Positions 1 through 5,397 of a stretch of 5,411 nt of DNA are shown piece after piece. A program made the position numbers and the translations under genes. Location: positions 1 to 5,411 of the forward strand of contig JAJTHY010000067.1 of assembly GCA_021298045.1 (NCBI GenBank), given 5' to 3'. Every line of letters starts with the position of its first letter. Position 1 is the stretch's first letter. The notes under the pieces were generated by a model. That model was not told the origin of the DNA, did not search any database, and saw nothing but the letters and a program-made list of their open reading frames with translations. Source of the stretch: Candidatus Jidaibacter sp. (GTDB taxonomy: Bacteria; Pseudomonadota; Alphaproteobacteria; Rickettsiales; Midichloriaceae).

Positions 1-80
1 AGGAGCTTTAGCGACGAAGCAATCCAGAAAAAGTAAGGAAAAAGAACTGGATCGCCTTAGCTATCGCTCGCGAAGACGAT
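1..80. repeat. Decayed Rickettsiales-type palindromic repeat, left end cut by the window
   Basis: Two arms in inverted orientation flank an A-rich spacer (28-46). The left arm (1-27) ends in GCAATCCAG and the right arm (47-80) begins CTGGATCGCC. The six bases next to the spacer (ATCCAG / CTGGAT) pair perfectly; farther out the match is broken by mismatches and small shifts (AGCGA against TCGCT, GAGC against GCTC). From memory, the arm matches the common dispersed repeat of rickettsial genomes that reads roughly ATTGCGAGGAGC...GCAATCCAG and gives spurious GALATKQS peptides. Here frame 2 is open from 2 to 82 and starts GALATKQS; frame 1 is open from 1 to 36. Either frame could be the tail of a gene entering from the left, but the peptide is what this repeat produces by itself, so I do not call a gene. 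The arms are diverged, so this is probably an old copy. Confidence 0.7.
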
Positions 81-267
81 AAGATTTATAAAACTTATAT
101 TCCCCCAACAGTACCAGAATTTTAATGCGGTCGCCCTGCATAGGCAATCTTTAGTAAATGTTTTGATTTGCTCTGCAGTTGAAAGTAGTATATTATCTTG
201 TGCGTTGACGAATTTCTTTCGTAGACCTTTTTTTGAAAACTCACTTCTGGTAGTGGAATGCAAAGAA
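81..267. other. Non-coding stretch with weak hairpins, no convincing gene
   Basis: No reading frame here has a supported start and a plausible protein on either strand. The longest minus-strand frame runs from a TTG at 263 down to 57 and enters the repeat, with no ribosome site. What can be seen is a 5-bp hairpin at 208-222 (ACGAA / TTCGT) followed five bases later by seven T residues (228-234), a weak terminator-like arrangement on the + strand, and a small hairpin at 242-255 (CACT / AGTG). Together with 268-406 this makes more than 300 bases without a gene. Confidence 0.5.
163..196 (+). promoter_or_regulatory. Weak candidate promoter upstream of the palindrome cluster
   Basis: TTGATT (163-168) lies 17 bases before TAGTAT (186-191). 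Alternatively TTGCTC (168-173) lies 17 bases before TATTAT (191-196). Each pair has about one good half. If used, transcription would begin near 200 and run through the palindromes at 280-331. In AT-rich DNA such matches are frequent by chance, so this is only a candidate. Confidence 0.25.
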
Positions 268-359
268 CGGAAGACCTTAATGTATTAATACATAAGGATC
301 TCCGGTACCGGAGCGACAATGCCAATTGGCAGCAGAAGTAGAATTTCCGAAGAGGTCTT
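268..359. repeat. Cluster of three evenly spaced perfect palindromes inside an outer inverted repeat
   Basis: Three perfect palindromes follow each other: ATGTATTAATACAT (280-293), CTCCGGTACCGGAG (300-313) and TGCCAATTGGCA (320-331). The spacers are 294-299 and 314-319, exactly six bases each, so the centres are 20 and 19 bases apart. AAGACCT (271-277) is complementary to AGGTCTT (353-359) and encloses all three; CGGAA (268-272) can instead pair with TTCCG (345-349). As RNA this could fold into a closing stem with three hairpins, each with a 4-5 bp stem and a four-base loop. As DNA it could be protein sites about two helical turns apart. It is not a tRNA: the loops are too short and no T-loop motif is present. 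I also do not see RNase P RNA, tmRNA or SRP RNA signatures. Function unknown. Confidence 0.6.
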
Positions 360-368
360 GTATAAGAT

Positions 369-392
369 TTGTTGTTCGTAAGCGAACAGCAA
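369..392. other. 10-bp hairpin just upstream of the rne promoter
   Basis: TTGTTGTTCG (369-378) pairs with CGAACAGCAA (383-392) around the loop TAAG, with one G-U pair when read as + strand RNA. It is the longest uninterrupted stem in the upstream region. No U-run follows on either strand (CACACTTT on +, ATCTTA on -), so it is a poor intrinsic terminator. It ends 15 bases before the -35 box of the rne promoter, so it may be the 3' part of a structured RNA, or a protein site. Confidence 0.5.
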
Positions 393-406
393 CACACTTT
401 AAAAGA

Positions 407-435
407 TTGACTATCTCCAGCTTTTTGCATTAAAT
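407..435 (+). promoter_or_regulatory. Likely sigma-70-type promoter of rne
   Basis: TTGACT (407-412, five of six matches to TTGACA) is followed after a 17-base spacer by TTAAAT (430-435, four of six matches to TATAAT). Transcription would start near 442, leaving a leader of about 100 bases before rne. A 9-base inverted repeat, GCTTTTTGC (420-428) and GCAAAAAGC (455-463), straddles the -10 box and the predicted start, which could make it an operator. The promoter is predicted from spacing and box quality only. Confidence 0.55.
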
Positions 436-441
436 AGACAC

Positions 442-543
442 GAGATCAAAAAAAGCAAAAAGCCACGGCAAGTGGATGGTAATGGCGGATAAATCGCCCT
501 TAGTTTGGCTAAGTATTTGTTAATAATGGAATTTAAATAAGGA
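442..543 (+). promoter_or_regulatory. Hairpin-rich 5' leader of rne
   Basis: Three short hairpins lie in order: 463-475 (CCAC / GTGG), 484-498 (GGCGG / TCGCC, one G-U pair) and 499-513 (CTTAG / CTAAG). The last two abut and could stack. They are followed by about 25 AU-rich, probably unpaired bases up to the ribosome site. Structured leaders that let RNase E cut its own message and limit its own level are established for Escherichia coli rne; a similar role here is inference from position and layout, as I see no sequence match to that leader. A 15-codon open frame (476-523, MVMADKSPLVWLSIC) overlaps the hairpins, with only a poor ribosome site. Confidence 0.4.
539..543 (+). promoter_or_regulatory. 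Ribosome binding site that decides the rne start
   Basis: AAGGA (539-543) abuts the ATG at 544 but lies six bases before the ATG at 550. The usual spacing favours 550, which gives the N-terminus MLRKMLIDA, close to the usual MxKxMLIDA start of alphaproteobacterial RNase E. Confidence 0.6.
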
Positions 544-549
544 ATGAAC

Positions 550-2682
550 ATGTTAAGGAAGATGTTAATTGATGCTGCACATGCAGACGAAATAAGAGTA
601 GCTACGGTAAAAGATAATATTTTAGATGAACTTGATTACCAAAGCAGTAAGAAAAAATCGACTAAAGGAAATATACACTTAGCTAAAATTACCAGGGTGG
701 AGCCATCACTACAGGCTGCGTTTGTAGAATATGGTTCAAATAAACATGGGTTTTTACCCTTTTCAGAAATACACCCAGATTATTATCAAATTCCAGTATC
801 TGATCGCGAAAAGCTTTTAGAGGAAATTAGAGAAGCCAGAAATATCAATATCGAATCAAAATCCAAAGCTGAGCAATCTTTAGATGAAAATTCTGAAAAC
901 AATACAGATGTAGAAGTTACTTCTTTGAATATTCCATCTGTGGAGTTTTCTGAAGATGAGCATAATGACAGTGTTGAGTTTTATAAAAGGTATAAAATTC
1001 AAGAAGTTATAAAGAAAGATCAAGTTGTATTGATTCAAGTAGAGAAAGAAGAGCGAGGTAACAAAGGTGCAGCCCTCACTACTTATATCTCCATAGCTGG
1101 ACGTTATTGTGTGCTAATGCCAAATTCCACAAAACATGGTGGCATATCACGCAAAATATCGGATTCTCAAGATCGTGAAAGGCTAAAAGCTATTGCAAAA
1201 GAAATGACACTTTCTTTAAGTGGTGGTGGCGCAGTAATAATTAGAACTGCTGGAGCTCATAAAACTAAAGTTGAAATCAAGCGTGATTGCACATATTTGC
1301 AAAAACTTTGGGATAATATTAGAGATCACACCATTAAGTCAAATGCTCCTACCTTTATTCATGAAGAGGGTGGTGTTATTAAAAAAGCTATTCGTGATTT
1401 GTACGACACAGATGTAGAAGAAATTCTAATTCAAGGTGATGAAGCATTTAAAGAAGCAAAAGAATTTATGCAACTTTTGTTGCCTAAGCATGTAGGCAAA
1501 GTGCGTAAGCATAATGGAAAAGTGCCAATATTTTCAAAATTTGGTATTGAAAAGCAAGTTGCGGAGTTATATGGGCATCAGGTTGCTCTTAGGTCTGGAG
1601 CATACTTAGTTATTAACCAAACTGAAGCTTTGGTTTCCATTGACGTGAACTCCGGTAGATCTACTTCTGAACGAAATGTTGAAAATACCGCTTACAGAAC
1701 AAATCTAGAAGCAGCAAAAGAAATTGCTCGTCAACTTCGCCTGCGCGATCTTTCTGGTTTGATAGTTATCGACTTCATTGATATGGAAGAGGGTAGGCAC
1801 AAGCGTGCGGTGGAAAAGCAATTGAAAGAGGCTTTGGCAAGTGACAAAGCTAAAATTCAAGTAAGCTCAATCAGCCACTTTGGTTTACTTGAAATGTCTC
1901 GCCAACGTATTAAGCAAAGCTTCATGGAAAGCAATACCGAGGTTTGTGATCACTGCCAAGGGCGTGGTAGAATCAGGCAGGTTGAAGCTTCATCTCTTGC
2001 TATACTTAGGGCAGTAGAAAATGAAATTTCAGCAGAGGTATCAGAAATTACAATATCCGCTTCTAGTGCATTAATTTCGTATCTTTTCAATAATAGGAGG
2101 TCTGAACTTCTGAAAATTGATGCGGCATTTAAAGGTAAAATTTTATATGCAATTGATGAAAGTGCTGGAGGTGATGGGTTCTTTATTGACAAGAAACGTT
2201 TCAGCAAAGATGTGATAGCTAAAGAAGCCCTTTCGAAAATAGACGATGCTACAATTGAGCAAGTAACTCAGGAAGCAGAAATAGAAGAACCGGAAGAAGA
2301 GATTGTTGAGGGGCCAAGAAATAAAGATCGCAATCGTGATTTCAAAAATCGTGGTAGACGTGATAATAAATTTAAAATTAAGCGCTCTCATCATGAATCG
2401 CCAGCGCAGACTGAAAACGCTGAAGTTTTTGAAGAAGAAATAATGGCAATGACTCCGGTTGAGAATAATCATGAAGGAGCATCTCCATCTCGCAAAAAGT
2501 GGAAAAAACCATATTCTAATGATCGCAAAAAGCCTAACAGAAATAAAGATGTTCCGCCGCACTTAGAAGTAGCGGATGAGAGCGAGCTACGCGCGGAAAA
2601 TGAGTTTGAATCTCAAATGGCAGAACGTAGAAAAGCTAATCAATCTTTGCTCAAAGAAATTTGGAAAAAGATAGTTGATTGA
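550..2682 (+). CDS. rne: Ribonuclease E (Rne/Rng family endoribonuclease)
   Basis: RNase E cuts single-stranded AU-rich RNA, starting mRNA decay and processing rRNA and tRNA precursors; it works as a zinc-linked tetramer at the inner membrane or in the cytoplasm. The protein has 710 residues from the ATG at 550 (712 from 544). Residues about 39-75 form the first half of the S1 RNA-binding domain (KITRVEPSLQAAFVEYG, HGFLPFSEIHPDYY). An acidic low-complexity insert (about 95-150) interrupts S1, as is usual in alphaproteobacteria. The 5'-monophosphate sensor keeps R232-T233 (IIRTAG, matching E. coli R169/T170). Catalytic D365 (SIDVNSGRST) and D408 (IVIDFIDM) are spaced as E. coli D303/D346. C466 and C469 (CDHC) are the zinc-link cysteines. 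From about 560 the tail is disordered: an acidic run, an Arg/Lys-rich patch (588-614) and a short C-terminal helix ending EIWKKIVD. The tail separates it from the shorter RNase G. No frameshift is seen. It has its own promoter and is probably the first gene of an rne-msbA-ccmA transcript. Confidence 0.95.
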   Translation: MLRKMLIDAAHADEIRVATVKDNILDELDYQSSKKKSTKGNIHLAKITRVEPSLQAAFVEYGSNKHGFLPFSEIHPDYYQIPVSDREKLLEEIREARNINIESKSKAEQSLDENSENNTDVEVTSLNIPSVEFSEDEHNDSVEFYKRYKIQEVIKKDQVVLIQVEKEERGNKGAALTTYISIAGRYCVLMPNSTKHGGISRKISDSQDRERLKAIAKEMTLSLSGGGAVIIRTAGAHKTKVEIKRDCTYLQKLWDNIRDHTIKSNAPTFIHEEGGVIKKAIRDLYDTDVEEILIQGDEAFKEAKEFMQLLLPKHVGKVRKHNGKVPIFSKFGIEKQVAELYGHQVALRSGAYLVINQTEALVSIDVNSGRSTSERNVENTAYRTNLEAAKEIARQLRLRDLSGLIVIDFIDMEEGRHKRAVEKQLKEALASDKAKIQVSSISHFGLLEMSRQRIKQSFMESNTEVCDHCQGRGRIRQVEASSLAILRAVENEISAEVSEITISASSALISYLFNNRRSELLKIDAAFKGKILYAIDESAGGDGFFIDKKRFSKDVIAKEALSKIDDATIEQVTQEAEIEEPEEEIVEGPRNKDRNRDFKNRGRRDNKFKIKRSHHESPAQTENAEVFEEEIMAMTPVENNHEGASPSRKKWKKPYSNDRKKPNRNKDVPPHLEVADESELRAENEFESQMAERRKANQSLLKEIWKKIVD

Positions 2683-2748
2683 TCTGCTATAAGGAGCCAA
2701 GCTGTACGCTTGCATCTAATGGATTAACCTCAAGTATACATAATAGGA
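2683..2748 (+). other. Gap between rne and the ABC transporter gene
   Basis: The 66 bases contain a strong ribosome-site-like AAGGAG (2691-2696) with no long frame behind it, and a 5-bp hairpin CAAGC / GCTTG (2698-2712) with no T-run, so no terminator. A short frame from ATG 2719 stops at once (GAT TAA). Read-through from rne into the next gene is therefore likely. Confidence 0.45.
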
Positions 2749-4542
2749 ATGGGGGAAAAGTTGAGCGAATTTAGATATGAATCCACTAGCAAGTATGATA
2801 GTAGCTTTTATCTTGTCTCAAGAATATTTTCGGAGCATATAAGCTCTAAAGCTTCTCCTATCGTATTTGCTATATTATGTATGCTGATAGTTTCGGTTAC
2901 CACAGCTGTTAATGCTTGGCTTATGCAACCGGTGCTGGACGATATTTTTCTAAAGCAAAACCACAAAATGCTGTACCTAATACCCATAGCCGTCATTATT
3001 AATGCCTTAATTAAGTGTGCTGCTACTTTTTACCAAACCACCACACTTAAGGTTATTGGGCAAAAAATACTTACGGAAATTCAGCTGCGGCTTTACTCCC
3101 ACTTAATTTATGCAGATATGAAATTTTTGACCGAATACCCTTCTGGAAACCTCATATCCAGATTTACTAACGATATAAGCGCCATGCGCAAAACCGTAAC
3201 TGATACCATCAGTGGCCTGATAGTTGACTTTTTTACCATCATAGGGCTAGTCGGGGTTATGATGTATCAAAGCCTTAGCCTTACATTAATTGCACTTATT
3301 GTATTTCCACTTGCGATTTATCCACTTAGGCAGCTTGGCAGGCGCATGAGAAAGGTTGCGAGGAATATGCAAGAGGAATTGTCTGGATTTACGGTGCGTC
3401 TTGATGAAACTTTTCAAAACACTAAGGTAATAAAATCTTACTCGCGTGAAGAATATGAAATTTCTAGAGCAGAAAGAATAATAGATCGCTTTTTGGAAAT
3501 TTATAAAAAAGCCGCAATAATAGAATCAGCATCGTCCCCCATTATGGAGACATTGGGTGCAGTCGCGGTTGCTTTGATAATTGTTTATGGTGGATCACAA
3601 GTTATATCAGGAACAACAAGCCCAGGGGCTTTTTTCTCATTCATCGCTTCTATGCTTATGATGTATAAGCCACTTAAATCTCTCTCCAACCTAAATACCT
3701 CTTTACAAGAAGGGCTGGCTGCATCTAAGCGATTATTTGTGATGCTAGACGAAAAGCCAGAGATAATTGACAAACCAAACTTGCCTGTGGCAAATTTTAA
3801 AAACTACAATATAAAATTTTCTAATGTTTATTTCTCGTACAAATCTGGCAAGAAGATATTAGACGGCATCAATATTAATATACCGCAGGGTAAAACGATA
3901 GCTCTGGTTGGTAGCTCTGGCGCTGGTAAAACTACTATCTTCAATTTGCTGCAACGCCTATATGACCCAGACTATGGGGATATTTCTATCGATAATAAAA
4001 GCATTCGCAAAATTAGACTCAAATCTTTGAGAGAAGTTATTGGGCTTGTAAGCCAAGAAGTAACCTTGTTTGATGATACCATTAAAGAAAATATTCGCTA
4101 CGGGCGCTTAGGGGCAACCGAAGAGGAGATTATCGATGCTGCAATGGCCGCAGCTGCGCATGACTTTATAGTGGACTTGCCAGACGGATATGATACCCAA
4201 ATAGGGCAGCAAGGCGTTAAGCTCTCTGGTGGGCAGAGGCAAAGGATAGCGATCGCAAGAGCCATGTTAAAAAATGCTCCTATATTGCTTTTGGATGAGG
4301 CCACTTCTGCGCTTGATGCAATTTCTGAAAAGCAGGTGCAAATGGCTTTAGAGTACTTGAAAAAAGGTAGAACCACTATAGTGATCGCGCACAGGCTTTC
4401 TACTATAGAAAACGCGGATTTAATCTATGTTATCTCAGATGGAAGAGTTGAAGAGTTTGGTACTCATAAAGAGCTTTTAGAAAATGGCAAAGAGTATGCT
4501 CAGCTTTACAAGAAGTATAAAGATGAAAAGAAAATTTCTTAG
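2749..4542 (+). CDS. msbA: MsbA-type ABC half-transporter (permease fused to ATPase), probable lipid exporter
   Basis: This is an inner-membrane ABC exporter half-molecule that would work as a homodimer. The family includes MsbA, which flips lipid A-core from the inner to the outer leaflet, and multidrug exporters. Of 597 residues (E. coli MsbA has 582), about 35-330 are the transmembrane domain with six predicted helices (roughly 38-60, 75-97, 150-172, 176-195, 260-283, 290-308). The ATPase half has all its motifs: Walker A GSSGAGKTT (388-396, K394), Q-loop Q436, signature LSGGQ (492-496), Walker B ILLLDE (D516, catalytic E517), D-loop SALD (520-523) and H-loop H548 (IAHRLSTI). The start is uncertain: AGGA (2745-2748) touches the ATG at 2749, whereas TTG at 2761 has GGGGGA (2751-2756) four bases before it and gives a protein four residues shorter. 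The symbol rests on overall resemblance; substrate specificity cannot be read from the sequence, and a lipid or drug exporter with other cargo is possible. Confidence 0.9.
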   Translation: MGEKLSEFRYESTSKYDSSFYLVSRIFSEHISSKASPIVFAILCMLIVSVTTAVNAWLMQPVLDDIFLKQNHKMLYLIPIAVIINALIKCAATFYQTTTLKVIGQKILTEIQLRLYSHLIYADMKFLTEYPSGNLISRFTNDISAMRKTVTDTISGLIVDFFTIIGLVGVMMYQSLSLTLIALIVFPLAIYPLRQLGRRMRKVARNMQEELSGFTVRLDETFQNTKVIKSYSREEYEISRAERIIDRFLEIYKKAAIIESASSPIMETLGAVAVALIIVYGGSQVISGTTSPGAFFSFIASMLMMYKPLKSLSNLNTSLQEGLAASKRLFVMLDEKPEIIDKPNLPVANFKNYNIKFSNVYFSYKSGKKILDGININIPQGKTIALVGSSGAGKTTIFNLLQRLYDPDYGDISIDNKSIRKIRLKSLREVIGLVSQEVTLFDDTIKENIRYGRLGATEEEIIDAAMAAAAHDFIVDLPDGYDTQIGQQGVKLSGGQRQRIAIARAMLKNAPILLLDEATSALDAISEKQVQMALEYLKKGRTTIVIAHRLSTIENADLIYVISDGRVEEFGTHKELLENGKEYAQLYKKYKDEKKIS

Positions 4543-4550
4543 TGTAGATT

Positions 4551-5156
4551 GTGCTTACATTCAATAATATCTCAATAATCAAAGACGGAATTAAAATAGT
4601 AAGGAATTTTGGAGTTACAGCTTTTGCTGGGTGCGCCCTAAACATTTATGGTTCTAATGGAAGCGGAAAGTCATCTTTACTTAAACACATTATAGCACTT
4701 GATATAACCAAGCCAAATGAGATCTTTTACAACAACACAGACATATACCCACATATTCAAGAATATAGATTAATGGGCGAATATATAGGGCATAATTTAG
4801 GATTGAAAGAAAGCTTAACTGTGGAGGATAATTTAATTTTCTGGGCTAAACTTTATAATACAGAGCTTTTATTGGAAGCTGCTATCTATACCTTAAAGCT
4901 TGAAGAATATTTAGATGTTAAAATCTCGGAGCTTTCTATGGGCACCAAAAAAAGAGCAGCACTTGCACGCTTACTTATTACAAATTCTACCTTATGGTTT
5001 TTAGATGAACCATTTGCTAATCTAGATGGTAATTTTTCTGAAATTGTTTTAAATATGATTCGCGCCCGCTGTGAGCAAAAAGGAAATGTAATATTTACTA
5101 GCCATGCACCAATGAGCCAAAATTTCATTACTAATATCTCCATTGAAGATTTTTAA
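4551..5156 (+). CDS. ccmA: Heme exporter ATP-binding protein CcmA (cytochrome c maturation)
   Basis: CcmA is the cytoplasmic ATPase of the CcmAB(C) complex of System I cytochrome c maturation; its ATP hydrolysis releases holo-CcmE so that heme can be passed to apocytochrome c. The protein has 201 residues (E. coli CcmA 207) and no membrane segment. Walker A is GSNGSGKSS (34-42, K40). The stretch GEYIGHNLGLKESLTVEDNL is typical of CcmA (IGH..GLK..LT..ENL). The signature reads LSMGT (128-132) followed by KKRAALARLL, and Walker B is LWFLDEP (D152, E153), then FANLD and the switch histidine H185 (FTSHAPM). The start is GTG at 4551: an in-frame stop lies six bases upstream and the next ATG is deep inside the ATPase fold. 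There is no ribosome site, and the gene begins 8 bases after the upstream stop, so translation is probably coupled to the transporter gene. No ccmB, ccmC or other ccm gene is in view. Confidence 0.9.
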   Translation: MLTFNNISIIKDGIKIVRNFGVTAFAGCALNIYGSNGSGKSSLLKHIIALDITKPNEIFYNNTDIYPHIQEYRLMGEYIGHNLGLKESLTVEDNLIFWAKLYNTELLLEAAIYTLKLEEYLDVKISELSMGTKKRAALARLLITNSTLWFLDEPFANLDGNFSEIVLNMIRARCEQKGNVIFTSHAPMSQNFITNISIEDF

Positions 5157-5354
5157 GCATACTCCATTAACTTGAAAAATTGACGTTGTCGCTATATATG
5201 GCTAAACCCTTATAAAATGGATACACTAATGCTGAGCCTTTTCAATAAATTTTCACCTATTTTGCCTTTGAAATATATAAAATATTACTGCACCTTCTAA
5301 CCTTCCCACAAAATCAAATTTCTTCACGCATCTGCGAAGTATATTTACCGGAAA
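5157..5354. other. Non-coding gap downstream of ccmA
   Basis: No clear terminator follows ccmA. TTGACG (5180-5185) resembles a -35 box, but the best -10 at normal spacing is poor (TAAACC, 5203-5208). The open frames are tiny: 27 codons on + (5217-5300, MDTLMLSLFNKF...) and about 24 on - (starting GTG, KKFDFVGRL...), neither with a ribosome site. A bulged hairpin CTT..CGC / GCG AAG sits near 5322-5339. I see nothing I can name. Confidence 0.4.
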
Positions 5355-5363
5355 TGGTATAAT
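5355..5363 (+). promoter_or_regulatory. Extended -10 promoter of the gene at the right edge
   Basis: TGGTATAAT (5355-5363) is a perfect TGn plus TATAAT extended -10 element. The -35 position 17 bases upstream (CGAAGT) is poor, which an extended -10 can compensate for. Transcription would start near 5370, about 28 bases before the ATG at 5398. Confidence 0.6.
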
Positions 5364-5376
5364 TTGCGCGTCCTCG

Positions 5377-5392
5377 CCTATTTATTATAGGA
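5377..5392 (+). promoter_or_regulatory. Ribosome site partly inside a small hairpin
   Basis: AGGA (5389-5392) lies five bases before the ATG at 5398, a standard spacing. CCTAT (5377-5381) can pair with ATAGG (5387-5391), covering part of that site. The stem has only two G-C pairs, so it would melt easily. Confidence 0.4.
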
Positions 5393-5397
5393 TTACG

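Noticed and set aside
208..234. Intrinsic terminator: hairpin 208-222 followed by seven T residues
   Set aside because: The stem is only five pairs, mostly A-T, and is separated from the T-run by five bases.
57..263. Minus-strand 68-codon frame upstream of rne
   Set aside because: It begins with TTG, has no ribosome site, runs into the palindromic repeat and resembles no family I know; a fossil gene cannot be excluded.
200..400. tmRNA, RNase P RNA, 6S RNA, SRP RNA or tRNA in the structured region
   Set aside because: None of the signature motifs could be found on either strand (T-loop, CCA end, P4 core or SRP tetraloop region).
122..430. Minus-strand 102-codon frame
   Set aside because: Cys/Ser-rich composition looks random, and it overlaps the palindromes and the likely rne promoter.
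1950..2562. Minus-strand frames inside rne
   Set aside because: They lie antisense to an intact, motif-complete RNase E gene, with no ribosome sites and unlikely compositions.
2710..2744. Internal promoter before the ABC transporter gene (TTGCAT, then TATACA or CATAAT)
   Set aside because: Spacings of 19 and 23 bases and poor boxes; CATAAT would leave almost no leader.
5180..5208. Promoter TTGACG plus TAAACC after ccmA
   Set aside because: The -10 match is poor and no gene follows within normal distance.
5217..5300. 27-codon + strand frame MDTLMLSLFNKF...
   Set aside because: No ribosome site and a poor promoter; expected by chance at this length.
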